DNA of 42,287 nucleotides. Source: Rhodopseudomonas sp. (GTDB taxonomy: Bacteria; Pseudomonadota; Alphaproteobacteria; Rhizobiales; Xanthobacteraceae). The stretch lies in NCBI GenBank assembly GCA_016124795.1, contig WGNB01000075.1:1-42287 (forward strand), read 5' to 3'. A program made the translations under genes and the position numbers. Under the pieces are notes generated by a model that saw only the letters and a program-made list of their open reading frames with translations, ran no database searches and was not told the DNA's origin. The stretch's first letter is position 1; every line of letters begins with the position of its first letter. Positions 8,966 to 17,063 of the stretch are shown one piece after another.

Positions 8966-9859
8966 TTAATTCGCGAAAAAGTCCCGCAAAGCGGCGGTCG
9001 TCTCGGCCGGGGCTTCGTCGGTCAGATAATGTCCGCAGGGCAAGGCCCGGGCGGCGACGATATTCGCGGCGTAACGCTGCCAGATCTGGCCGGGGTCCGG
9101 ATCGCGGTTGCGGCCGACGCCGCCGGTCGCGCCCCACAGGATCAGGGCCGGCGTGTCGATCTTGCGGCCGGCGGCGAAGTCCTCGGTATCCATCGCCAGA
9201 TCGATGCCGGCGCAGGCACGATAATCCTCGCAGATCGCATGGATCGTCGCCGGGTTGCGAAAGCAGCGTTTATATTCGGCGAGCGCGCCGGGATCGAAGA
9301 AGCTCAGCCCCTGCGGGGTCTTGGCCAGTTTCTTCTCGATGAACCAGTCGGGATCGGCGCCCATCATCTTCTCCGGCAGCGGCGCCGGCTGGATATTGAA
9401 GAACCAGTGCCAGGAGAAGGTCGCCCAGGTCTTGTTAATGTGATTGTAGAGATGGTGCTGCGGAATGATGTCGAGAATGGCGGCGCGCAACACTTTGTCC
9501 GGGTGATCGAGGCATATGCGGTGCAGGACGCGCGCGCCGCGATCATGGCCGGCGGCCATGAAACGATCGTGGCCGAGCGCGGCCATCACCTCGACCTGAT
9601 CCTGCGCCATGACGCGGAACGAATAGCCCTCATGATTGTCGCCGCCCGGCGGCTTTTCGCTGTCGCCGTAACCGCGCAGATCGGTACAGACCACGGTGAA
9701 CTGCTTCGCCAGCACCGGCGCGACGTGAATCCACGACAGATGCGTGAAGGGATTGCCGTGCATCAGCAACAAAGGCGGCCCCTTGCCGCCGACCAGCGTG
9801 ACGATGCGCGCGCCGGATGTCTGAATGTCGCTGCGGGTGAAGCCGTCGAGCGTGGTCAT
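8966..9859 (-). CDS. Alpha/beta hydrolase resembling haloacetate dehalogenase
   Basis: This is a 297-residue alpha/beta-hydrolase-fold protein. The oxyanion loop motif is HGNP (34-37). The nucleophile elbow AGHDRGAR places Asp106 where serine hydrolases have Ser. Asp130 (ILDIIP) and His277 (CGHYL) complete a triad. Arg107 and Arg110, the His151-Trp152 pair before QPAPLPE, and Tyr213 (CEDYR) match the carboxylate- and halide-binding residues of fluoroacetate dehalogenase of Rhodopseudomonas. A hydrolytic dehalogenase acting on 2-haloacids is therefore likely, although epoxide hydrolases of the same fold are an alternative. GAGGGAGAC precedes the ATG. It stands alone between unrelated genes. 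Confidence 0.8.
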   Translation of the reverse strand: MTTLDGFTRSDIQTSGARIVTLVGGKGPPLLLMHGNPFTHLSWIHVAPVLAKQFTVVCTDLRGYGDSEKPPGGDNHEGYSFRVMAQDQVEVMAALGHDRFMAAGHDRGARVLHRICLDHPDKVLRAAILDIIPQHHLYNHINKTWATFSWHWFFNIQPAPLPEKMMGADPDWFIEKKLAKTPQGLSFFDPGALAEYKRCFRNPATIHAICEDYRACAGIDLAMDTEDFAAGRKIDTPALILWGATGGVGRNRDPDPGQIWQRYAANIVAARALPCGHYLTDEAPAETTAALRDFFAN

Positions 9860-9990
9860 GTCTCCCTCGCCTTCTTTCGTTATTATCGCGTCGCGCCCAC
9901 CCCCGATCTTTCAGAATAGCGCGCCACAGACAAGCGAAAGCCCCGGTTCGCAAAAGCGAAGCCGGGGCTGTCGGGCAATCGAGCGGTTGC

Positions 9991-10236
9991 TCAGTCGCAG
10001 ACCGTGACGCGGCGCCAGCGCTTGCCATAGGGCGTGAAGACGACGCGGCGCACGACGTAGCAGTTCGAAGCGCCGTAATAAGCCGGGCCGTAGAAGCCGA
10101 CCGGGTAACCGTAACCGTACCAGCCATGATGGCCGTGGTGATGACCATAGGGGGCGGCGGACGCGGCGGTCGGCGCCAGCGCGGCGGCGGCGAGAACGGC
10201 GGCGGAACCCAGAGCGATGGTGAGCTTGCGGATCAT
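9991..10236 (-). CDS. Small secreted His/Gly/Tyr-rich protein
   Basis: This encodes 81 residues. A clear signal peptide (residues 1-28, cleaved after AASA) is followed by GHHHGHHGWYGYGYP and a C-terminal part with CYVVRRVVFTPYGKRW and a final Cys80. The two cysteines (59 and 80) could form a disulfide, and the His cluster could bind metal. AGGAGATGCCACC gives a good ribosome-binding site, and longer upstream frames lack one. I recognise the type from Hyphomicrobiales but know no function. Its promoter is a copy of the promoter of the divergent ECF sigma gene, so it probably belongs to that regulon. Confidence 0.8.
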   Translation of the reverse strand: MIRKLTIALGSAAVLAAAALAPTAASAAPYGHHHGHHGWYGYGYPVGFYGPAYYGASNCYVVRRVVFTPYGKRWRRVTVCD

Positions 10237-10283
10237 GGTGGCATCTCCTGTTGGCGGGGATGTGCCTGTCACATCCTCTGAGC

Positions 10284-10314
10284 ATGGGTCGCGACGGCCA
10301 CCGGAAAGGTTCAA
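10284..10314 (-). promoter_or_regulatory. ECF-type promoter of the small secreted protein
   Basis: On the minus strand TTGAACC, 16 bases, CGACCCAT. The identical two boxes with identical spacing occur in the other direction before the sigma gene. Transcription would start near 10278, leaving a leader of about 42 bases with a good ribosome-binding site. Confidence 0.75.
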
Positions 10315-10497
10315 ATTATTTTTGCGGTATTTCGGTCTGTTAAAAAGCATCGACCAGGCGATGCGGCATTTTGGCCGGAACCGGCGGTAAAACAGCGCTT
10401 TAGCCGGCTTTCGCTTGCCCTGCCGGGCGCGAACAGGGAAAATTGCCGACGCCAGCACGACGCAACCGGACAATAATTCAATTCTTATCCATTTGGC
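10315..10497. other. Spacer between the two ECF promoters
   Basis: These 183 bases hold AT-rich patches at both ends and short GC-rich inverted repeats such as CCGGAACCGG, but no gene that I can support. Confidence 0.4.
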
Positions 10498-10528
10498 TTG
10501 AACCTGCGCGCGGTCGCGAACGACCCAT
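10498..10528 (+). promoter_or_regulatory. ECF-type promoter of the sigma/anti-sigma/subtilase operon
   Basis: TTGAACC (10498-10504), 16 bases, CGACCCAT (10521-10528). GAACC at -35 and CGAC at -10 are typical of ECF sigma promoters. The expected start near 10533 leaves a leader of only about 20 bases before the ATG at 10552, and rules out earlier start codons. Confidence 0.75.
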
Positions 10529-10551
10529 CACCATGAGCAAGTTAGCCGACG

Positions 10552-11112
10552 ATGCAAACCGCCACGGACGAGGTTCTGATTGCCCGGATCGCCAATGGCG
10601 ACCGGCTGGCCATGCAGGTGCTGTTCGCGCGCCATCATGTCCGGGTCTACCGCTTCGTGCTGCGGCTGGTGCGCAACGAAGCCACCGCCGAGGATCTCAT
10701 CAGCGATGTGTTCCTCGACGTCTGGCGGCAGGCCGGCAAGTTCGAGGGCCGCGCCGCGGTTTCAACCTGGATGCTCGGCATCGCGCGCTTCAAGGCCTTG
10801 TCGGCCTTGCGGCGCAAACCGGAAGCCGAACTCGACGACGAGACCGCCGAGCGGATTGAAGACGACGCCGACGATCCGGAAACGACGCTGGCGAAAAAGG
10901 ACAAGGGTTCGCAATTGCGGGAAGCCCTGAACGGGCTGTCGAACGAACATCGCGAGATCATCGACCTCGTTTACTACCACGAGAAGTCGGTCGAGGAAGT
11001 GGCGGGGATCGTCGGCATTCCGGAAGCGACGGTGAAGACGCGGATGTTCTACGCGCGCAAGAAATTATCGGAGCTGCTCAAGCAGCAAGGGATCGATAGA
11101 GGCTGGCCATGA
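10552..11112 (+). CDS. ECF-family RNA polymerase sigma factor
   Basis: This encodes 186 residues, the normal size of an ECF sigma factor. Region 2 (about residues 24-90) contains FARHHVRVYRFVLRL, the region 2.2 motif AEDLISDVFLDVWRQ, and STWMLGIARFKAL. An acidic linker (90-115) leads to region 4 (about 120-178), with REIIDLVYYHEKSVEEVAGI and the helix-turn-helix GIPEATVKTRMFYARKKL. No good Shine-Dalgarno sequence precedes the ATG. The stop overlaps the anti-sigma start as ATGA. The gene probably activates its own promoter. Confidence 0.93.
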   Translation: MQTATDEVLIARIANGDRLAMQVLFARHHVRVYRFVLRLVRNEATAEDLISDVFLDVWRQAGKFEGRAAVSTWMLGIARFKALSALRRKPEAELDDETAERIEDDADDPETTLAKKDKGSQLREALNGLSNEHREIIDLVYYHEKSVEEVAGIVGIPEATVKTRMFYARKKLSELLKQQGIDRGWP

Positions 11113-11780
11113 TGACGAGCAACACAGACGCGCCAAGCGACATCGAGGGCTTGCTGCCGTGGTATGCGGCAGGCACGCTCGGTCCAGCCGACACCCGCCG
11201 TGTCGAGGACGCGCTGGCGCGCGATCCGGAACTGGCGCGGCACTACGCGCTGGTGCGCGACGAACTCGGCGAAACCATCCTGCTCAATGAAACGCTCGGC
11301 GCGCCATCGACGCGCGCAATGGATGCGCTGTTCGCCAAGATCGACGCCGAGCCGGTGCGGCGGCCCGCCACGTCACTCAATCTCGGCGCGCGGCTGTCGT
11401 CGTTCGTCGCCAGTCTGACGCCACGCACCCTGGCTTTCGCCGGCGGCGCGGCGGCATTGGCGATCCTGTTGCAGGCCGGCATCATCGCCACCGTGCTGGT
11501 CAAGCAACCCGCGCCCGGCCATTACGTCACCGCCTCGGCGCCGTCGACCGATCCGGGCGTCGGCGCATTCACGCTGATCCGCTTCGCGCCGCAGGCAAGC
11601 CAGGACGACGTCACCAAATTTCTTCAGGCCAATCATCTGGCGGTGGTCGCGGGGCCGGCGGCGAACGGATTCTATCGGGTGCGGCTGTCGGCGGTCGCGC
11701 TGCCGAAGGCAGACTACCTGACCGCGATCAAGAAACTACGCGCCGACAAGGTGGTCGGCTTCATCGCCGCCACCGAATAA
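11109..11780 (+). CDS. Membrane anti-sigma factor with a protease-prodomain-like periplasmic domain
   Basis: This encodes 223 residues. The N-terminal cytoplasmic part (1-105) begins with the anti-sigma signature LLPWYAAGTL (15-24) and would hold the ECF factor. A single membrane helix spans about 107-131. The periplasmic part (132-223) has the order strand (FTLIRF), helix (DDVTKFLQANHL), strand (FYRVRL), helix (YLTAIKKLRADKVV), strand (GFIAATE). This parallels residues 124-196 of the subtilase encoded next, including LQAxH, YRxR and an IxxLxA followed by V. It is translationally coupled to the sigma gene and 66 bases before the protease gene. The similarity to a protease prodomain was judged by eye. 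Confidence 0.85.
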   Translation: MMTSNTDAPSDIEGLLPWYAAGTLGPADTRRVEDALARDPELARHYALVRDELGETILLNETLGAPSTRAMDALFAKIDAEPVRRPATSLNLGARLSSFVASLTPRTLAFAGGAAALAILLQAGIIATVLVKQPAPGHYVTASAPSTDPGVGAFTLIRFAPQASQDDVTKFLQANHLAVVAGPAANGFYRVRLSAVALPKADYLTAIKKLRADKVVGFIAATE

Positions 11781-11846
11781 CCCTCATGTGTCGCGCGGGC
11801 GAACGAACGACCGGCACGCGCGAACCCTAGAACGGGAGGCCAGGCT

Positions 11847-13340
11847 ATGCGGATCACCTTCAAGGCCCTGCTTGGCGTCGCTACCGGCCTGATCATGGTC
11901 GCGGGCGTCGTCGCCACCGCGTCAGCGCAAAGCTACAAATATCGCAGTCAACCGACGCCGTCGCGCGGCGATAGCGGCAATCACGATGGCGGCCATCGCG
12001 GCGGCGGCTGGCGCGGTCCCGGCTGGGGCGCGGCGATCCCCGGCATCCTGATGGCGATCCCGCAGCGCGGACCGTCGGAAGACGTCTTCATCGACGACGG
12101 CAGCGTCGTCGAGGACGTCGATCGTCCGCGCCGCAAGCGGCAACCGCCGCAACGCAACGCGCGCCGCAATCCCAGCGGCGCGCCGCCGGCCAACGAACGC
12201 CGGCTGGTGCCGGACGAAGTCGTGATCGAATTGCGCAACACCGTCTCGCCGCAACAAGTCGATGCGCTGCAAGCGCGCCACCGGCTGACGCGGCTCGGCT
12301 CGCTAACCAATCAACTGTCGGGGACGACAATCTATCGCTGGCGGATTCCCGATCGCCGTTCGGTCGCCACCGTGATCCGTCAGCTCGAAGCCGAGAATCT
12401 GGTCGCCTCGGCGCAGCCGAATTATCGCTATGCCCTGCAACAGACCGCGACCGCCGCGCCGGAAGGCGACCCGGCGCAATATGAGCTGGCCAAATTGCGC
12501 CTGCCGCAAGCCCATGCGCTGACAAAAGGCGACGGCGTGCTGGTCGCGGTGGTCGACTCCGGCGTCGATGCATCGCATCCGGAGCTGGCCGGCAGCATCG
12601 CCGGCTCGTTCGACGCATTGGCGACGAAAGAACCACCGAATAAGCACGGCACCGCGATCGCCGGTTTGATCGCGGCGCATGGCCGGCTGATGGGAGCCGC
12701 GCCCGCCGCCCGCCTCCTCGCGGTGCGGGTCTTCGACGCCGCCGGCGGCGGCACCACCTTCGACATCGTCAAGGGCCTCGATTACGCCGCCACGCAACAT
12801 GCCCGCATCATCAACATGAGCTTCGCCGGCCCGCCCGATCCGATCGTCCGGCGCAGCCTGACCGCCGCCGACAAGATGGGCATCGTGCTGATCGCCGCCG
12901 CCGGCAATGCCGGGCCGAAATCGCCGCCGCTTTACCCGGCGGCTTATCCGGACGTGATCGCGGTCAGCGCCAGCGATGCCGACAACAAGCCGTCGGCCTT
13001 TTCCAACCGTGGCCGCCATATCGCGGTGACGGCGCCCGGCACCGACATCATGGTGGCCATTCCCGATGGCGAATTTGAAGTCTCGTCGGGCACGTCCTAT
13101 TCGGCGGCCGAGGTTGCCGGCGTCACGGCCTTGATGCTGGCGCGCGACGGCAAGCTGACGCCGGCGCAAGTGCGCCGCATTCTGACAACGACCGCCCAGG
13201 ACATCGGCCCGAAGGGCCGCGACAGCCTATTCGGCGCCGGCCTCGCCGATGCATTCGGCGCGGTCTCGAGCGAAACCGCGGCGGTCGCCAGCGACGGCAC
13301 GCGCCAGCCCATCGAGCGGGTCAGCACCGGCGCGCGCTGA
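11847..13340 (+). CDS. Secreted subtilisin-like serine protease (S8 family)
   Basis: This encodes 497 residues. The signal peptide (1-27, cleaved after ASA) is followed by a Gly/Arg/Pro-rich, low-complexity linker (30-118). An inhibitor-like prodomain (about 122-196) and the S8 catalytic domain (about 210-460) come next. The triad is Asp237 (VVDSGVD), His267 (KHGTAIAG) and Ser417 (SGTSYSAAE), with the oxyanion Asn354 (AAGNAG). GTSYS replaces the commoner GTSMA, but all key residues are kept, so it should be active. GGGAGG precedes the ATG. It is the third gene of the sigma operon, and its place suggests that it processes the anti-sigma factor or a surface target. Confidence 0.92.
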   Translation: MRITFKALLGVATGLIMVAGVVATASAQSYKYRSQPTPSRGDSGNHDGGHRGGGWRGPGWGAAIPGILMAIPQRGPSEDVFIDDGSVVEDVDRPRRKRQPPQRNARRNPSGAPPANERRLVPDEVVIELRNTVSPQQVDALQARHRLTRLGSLTNQLSGTTIYRWRIPDRRSVATVIRQLEAENLVASAQPNYRYALQQTATAAPEGDPAQYELAKLRLPQAHALTKGDGVLVAVVDSGVDASHPELAGSIAGSFDALATKEPPNKHGTAIAGLIAAHGRLMGAAPAARLLAVRVFDAAGGGTTFDIVKGLDYAATQHARIINMSFAGPPDPIVRRSLTAADKMGIVLIAAAGNAGPKSPPLYPAAYPDVIAVSASDADNKPSAFSNRGRHIAVTAPGTDIMVAIPDGEFEVSSGTSYSAAEVAGVTALMLARDGKLTPAQVRRILTTTAQDIGPKGRDSLFGAGLADAFGAVSSETAAVASDGTRQPIERVSTGAR

Positions 13341-13449
13341 ACCGCCGCGCACCGGCGACCGGCCCGGGAGATATAGTTCCGCATCTTGCCGTGGCCGGCA
13401 AAAGCCGCCACTTGTGGTCGGACAAGAAAAGCCGGAGAGCCCAAGCCCC

Positions 13450-14409
13450 GTGTCCAGCCCCGCCGACATGCTGACCTTGCGCGTCACGCGCCATGACAAG
13501 ATCGCCGATGGCATTCATCTGTTCGAGTTCCGCGCGCCCGACAACGGCCCGTTGCCGGACTTCACCGCCGGCGCGCATATCGCGATCACGCTGCCGAACG
13601 GCCTGATCCGTAAATATTCGCTGTGCAACGACCCGGCCGAACGCGACCGCTATCAGATCGCGGTAAAGCGCGAACCCAATAACCGCGGCGGTTCGGTGAC
13701 GATGATCGACGACATCAAGGTCGGCGACACCCTGCCCGTCGCCAGTCCGGTCAACGATTTCGGGCTGCCGCCGCGCGCCACCGATTTCCTGTTTATCGCC
13801 GGCGGCATCGGCATCACGCCGATGATGGCGATGATCCGACAGGTGCAAGCGGCCGGCAAACGCTTCCGGCTGTTTTATTGCTCGCGCTCGCCGGAGACCA
13901 CCGCCTTTCGCGACATCCTCGCCGCGCCCGAGCTCAAGGACTTCGTCACCATTCACTATGACGGCGGCGACCCGTCACACTCGCTCGACCTCAAGCCGAT
14001 CCTCGCCGAACGTCAGAACCGCGAACATCTCTATTGCTGCGGGCCGCGCCCGTTGATGGAAGCGGTGCGCGCCATGACCGATCACTGGTCGCCGACCGCG
14101 GTGCATTTCGAAGCCTTCAGCGAAGCCGAAACCCACAAGGCCAGCGACAAACCGTTCAAGGTCCGACTGGCCCGATCCGGCGATGTGATCGATGTGCCGA
14201 CATCCAAGACGATTCTCGAAGCGCTGCGCGAACACGGCCTCGAAGTGCCGAGTTCGTGCGAGACCGGCACATGCGGCACCTGCCGCACCAAATTGCTCGC
14301 CGGCGTGCCCGATCATCGCGACCTGGTGCTGGCCGAACACGAAAAGGCCGACACCATCATGATCTGCGTGTCGCGCGCCCAAACCGACGAGATCACCATC
14401 GACCGCTAG
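13450..14409 (+). CDS. VanB-type ferredoxin reductase (PDR/VanB family oxidoreductase)
   Basis: This encodes about 319 residues from a GTG preceded by GGAGAG. The flavin domain (1-105) has RKYSLC (54-59). The NAD-binding domain (110-220) has FIAGGIGITPMM and CCGPRPLM. The C-terminal plant-type 2Fe-2S domain has Cys270, Cys275, Cys278 and Cys306. Such proteins pass electrons from NADH to a Rieske oxygenase such as VanA. No oxygenase gene is near, so its partner must be elsewhere. An upstream open extension overlaps the protease gene and is not credible. It ends 18 bases from the convergent cytochrome gene. Confidence 0.88.
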   Translation: MSSPADMLTLRVTRHDKIADGIHLFEFRAPDNGPLPDFTAGAHIAITLPNGLIRKYSLCNDPAERDRYQIAVKREPNNRGGSVTMIDDIKVGDTLPVASPVNDFGLPPRATDFLFIAGGIGITPMMAMIRQVQAAGKRFRLFYCSRSPETTAFRDILAAPELKDFVTIHYDGGDPSHSLDLKPILAERQNREHLYCCGPRPLMEAVRAMTDHWSPTAVHFEAFSEAETHKASDKPFKVRLARSGDVIDVPTSKTILEALREHGLEVPSSCETGTCGTCRTKLLAGVPDHRDLVLAEHEKADTIMICVSRAQTDEITIDR

Positions 14410-14427
14410 ACGGGCGACAAAGGCGCG

Positions 14428-14769
14428 CTATTCCTGGATATCGCGGAGATAGGCCACCACCGCACGGGCGTCGTCGCGCTCGAACTTGAAGGCCGGCATG
14501 TCGGGATGGCCCGGCATCAGGCCGCGTTCGAGGCGGCCGGCGAACTCGTCGAGATCGAAGCTGTGACCGAGCGTGCGGAAGGCCGGCGCCGCTTCATGCG
14601 GGCTCTTGCCGGTCTTGCCGACGGCGTGACAGCGGCCGCAATTATCGTTGAGCAGAACGCGGCCACGCTCGCTCGGACTTTGCGCCCGCGCATCCGGCCC
14701 CGACAGCAACAATGCCGATCCCATGAGAACGGCGGCGGACGCGACTATCGATTTCGACAAACGGCGCAT
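14428..14769 (-). CDS. Periplasmic c-type cytochrome (class I)
   Basis: This encodes 113 residues. The signal peptide ends near residue 29 (ARA). The mature protein has one haem-binding CGRCH motif (44-48) and the likely axial ligand Met91 in DMPAF. The short single-haem fold places it with small electron carriers. It is downstream of the helicase gene in the same direction, with an 80-base gap, and convergent to the VanB-type reductase. No specific partner is evident. Confidence 0.88.
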   Translation of the reverse strand: MRRLSKSIVASAAVLMGSALLLSGPDARAQSPSERGRVLLNDNCGRCHAVGKTGKSPHEAAPAFRTLGHSFDLDEFAGRLERGLMPGHPDMPAFKFERDDARAVVAYLRDIQE

Positions 14770-14849
14770 GACGAACCCTCAACGACGTTTCGACCAAAAG
14801 CGCATCGGGCAACCGGACCCGACCCGCCGTTCGATTCGCAGCATATCAC

Positions 14850-17063
14850 CTAATCGGCGATCATCGGATTGAGCCGCTTCTTCTGTTTGTTCTTTTTCGG
14901 CTTCTTCGGCCCCTTGGCGCCAGCCGGACCTTTCGCCCCCCTGGCTTCGCCGGAAGACGACTTGTCAAACTTCGGCTTATCGAACTTCGAATGACCGAAC
15001 TTCGGCTTGTCGAATTTCGATTTGCCAAATTTCGGTTTGCCAAACGACGCACTCTCATCGCGACCGGACTCGTGAGCGCGCGGCGGCTTGCGGTCGTTGT
15101 CACGATCGCGCGGATGGTCGCCGTTGCGATGACGGTCGAACGGCCGCTTCTTGTCGTAAGCCGGCTTTTTCTCGAACGGCTTCTTGTCGAAGGACTTCTT
15201 GCCGTAAGGCTTTATCTCGAACGCCTTGACCTCATCCGATCCGGCATCGGCGGCTTTAACCGCGACCTCCTTGTGGTCAAGCGGCTTCGTCGGAGGCGGC
15301 ACGAACGACTTTGCCTCGGATTGCCCCTCGGGCTTTGCGTCGAAGCCGCCGGACTTCGCAGCTGACGGCCGCGCCGCCGTCTGTTCGCCTTGCGGACCGT
15401 CCGGCAATGGCAAAATGACGTGCTGCTCCTTGTCCGGCCGCTTGATCTTGTCCACGAAGCGTTCGGCGGCCTCGGCGGCGATCTCGAATTCGGAGTGATG
15501 TTCGTAGATCCGGATCGCGCCGATATCGTTCTTCTCGACGCCACCTCGACGGCAGATCATCGGCAACAGCCAGCGGGCTTCGGCATGTTTGCGATGTCCG
15601 GCCGATACGCGAAACCATTTGCTGCCATTCGCCATCTCGCGGCGTGGCGAGCGTGGCTTGCGCGGCGCGGAATCGAAATCGTCGCCGGCGCGCGCACCGC
15701 GCGCGTCGCGTCCCTTGCCACGATCGGCGAAGCGGTCGCGATAGGTATCGCGGCCGGGATCGACGATGTCTTCGGGCGCCGGTAATCGCGCGCGATACAT
15801 CCGCGCCAGCGCCGCGGCGATCGTCTCCGCCGGGCGTTCCGCCATCAGAAGGCGCGCCAGGGCCAGATCGTCCTCGGACGGTTCACCGGTCAGCAAGTCG
15901 TCCTGCAACAGGCGTTGCTGATCGAGCTTGCGGATTTCATCCGGCTGCGGCGCCGTGCCCCAGACCGCATCGACACCGGCGATCCGCAGCAAAATCTCCG
16001 CCTTGCGGCGGCGCGCCGGCGGCACCAGCATCACGCTGATGCCCTTGCGGCCGGCCCGCCCGGTGCGACCGGAACGATGCTGCAAGGTTTCCGGGTCGTT
16101 CGGCAGATCGGCGTGAATGACCAGGCCAAGATTGGGCAGATCGATGCCGCGCGCCGCGACATCGGTGGCGACGCAAACCCGCGACCGGCCGTCGCGCAGG
16201 GCCTGCAGCGCGTGGGTGCGCTCGGTTTGCGACAATTCACCGGACAAGGCGACCACCGAGAATCCGCGTTCGAGCAGAGCGGCCTGCAAATGGTTCACGG
16301 AGCTGCGGGTGTTGCAGAACACCAGCGCGCCCGGCGACTCGAAAAACCGCAGCAGATTGACCACCGCGTGCTCGACATCGGCCGGCGCGACCCGGATGGC
16401 CCGGTATTCGATGTCGGCATGGCCACGTTCGCCGCCAGCGACTTCGATGCGATAAGCGTCTCTTTGATATTCCTTGGCCAGCGCGACGATGCCGCGCGGC
16501 AAGGTCGCCGAAAACAGCAGCGTGCGCCGTTCTTCCGGCGTCGTCTTGAGGATGAATTCGAGGTCCTCGCGAAAGCCGAGATCGAGCATCTCGTCGGCCT
16601 CGTCGAGCACCACCGCCTTGAGCTCGGAAACATCGAGCCGGTTGCGGCGCAGGTGATCGCACAGCCGGCCCGGCGTCCCGACGACGATGTCCGCGCCGTC
16701 GGCCAGTTCACGCTGTTCGCGACGCGGGTCCATGCCGCCGACGCAGGAGACGACGCGCGCGCCGGTATACTCATAAAGCCAGGTCAGTTCGCGCTGCACC
16801 TGCAACGCCAGTTCGCGGGTCGGCGCCACGATCAGCGCCGCCGGCTTCGAACCGCGCGCGAAGCGCTCGGCCCCGGCCAGCATGTCCTTGGCGATCGCCA
16901 GGCCATAGGCCACGGTCTTACCCGATCCGGTCTGCGCCGACACAAGAAGGTCGCGACCGATGGCTTCCTCGGTCAACACGCCCGCCTGCACCGGCGTCAA
17001 TTCGGTGTAATTGCGCTCGGCCAGGGCACGGGAAAGATGCGGGCTTGTCGGCTTGAATGTCAC
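14850..17063 (-). CDS. DEAD-box RNA helicase with DbpA-like RNA-binding domain
   Basis: This encodes 737 residues from a GTG start. Core motifs are in order: Q motif (YTELTPVQ), AQTGSGKT (43-50), PTRELA (81-86), TPGR (130-133), DEAD (154-157), SAT (185-187), ATDVAARGID (299-308) and HRSGRTGRAG (329-338). A DbpA-type RNA-binding domain follows at about 480-555. The last 180 residues are a disordered Lys/Phe/Asp-rich tail with tandem KPKF-like pentads. It probably acts in ribosome assembly or RNA turnover. The family would be DbpA or DeaD (CsdA); the tail length is unusual for DbpA. Confidence 0.92.
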   Translation of the reverse strand: MTFKPTSPHLSRALAERNYTELTPVQAGVLTEEAIGRDLLVSAQTGSGKTVAYGLAIAKDMLAGAERFARGSKPAALIVAPTRELALQVQRELTWLYEYTGARVVSCVGGMDPRREQRELADGADIVVGTPGRLCDHLRRNRLDVSELKAVVLDEADEMLDLGFREDLEFILKTTPEERRTLLFSATLPRGIVALAKEYQRDAYRIEVAGGERGHADIEYRAIRVAPADVEHAVVNLLRFFESPGALVFCNTRSSVNHLQAALLERGFSVVALSGELSQTERTHALQALRDGRSRVCVATDVAARGIDLPNLGLVIHADLPNDPETLQHRSGRTGRAGRKGISVMLVPPARRRKAEILLRIAGVDAVWGTAPQPDEIRKLDQQRLLQDDLLTGEPSEDDLALARLLMAERPAETIAAALARMYRARLPAPEDIVDPGRDTYRDRFADRGKGRDARGARAGDDFDSAPRKPRSPRREMANGSKWFRVSAGHRKHAEARWLLPMICRRGGVEKNDIGAIRIYEHHSEFEIAAEAAERFVDKIKRPDKEQHVILPLPDGPQGEQTAARPSAAKSGGFDAKPEGQSEAKSFVPPPTKPLDHKEVAVKAADAGSDEVKAFEIKPYGKKSFDKKPFEKKPAYDKKRPFDRHRNGDHPRDRDNDRKPPRAHESGRDESASFGKPKFGKSKFDKPKFGHSKFDKPKFDKSSSGEARGAKGPAGAKGPKKPKKNKQKKRLNPMIAD
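14968..15042 (-). repeat. Five tandem 15-base repeats in the helicase tail
   Basis: Five consecutive 15-base units, each starting AACTTCG or AATTTCG on the plus strand, lie in frame inside the helicase gene. They encode a KPKFD/KSKFD pentad array. The number of units could vary by slippage. Confidence 0.8.

Noticed and set aside
13249-13449. Longer N-terminus for the VanB-type reductase
   Set aside because: The extension overlaps the protease gene and is Arg/Pro/Ser-rich, unlike the family. The GTG at 13450 gives the normal length.
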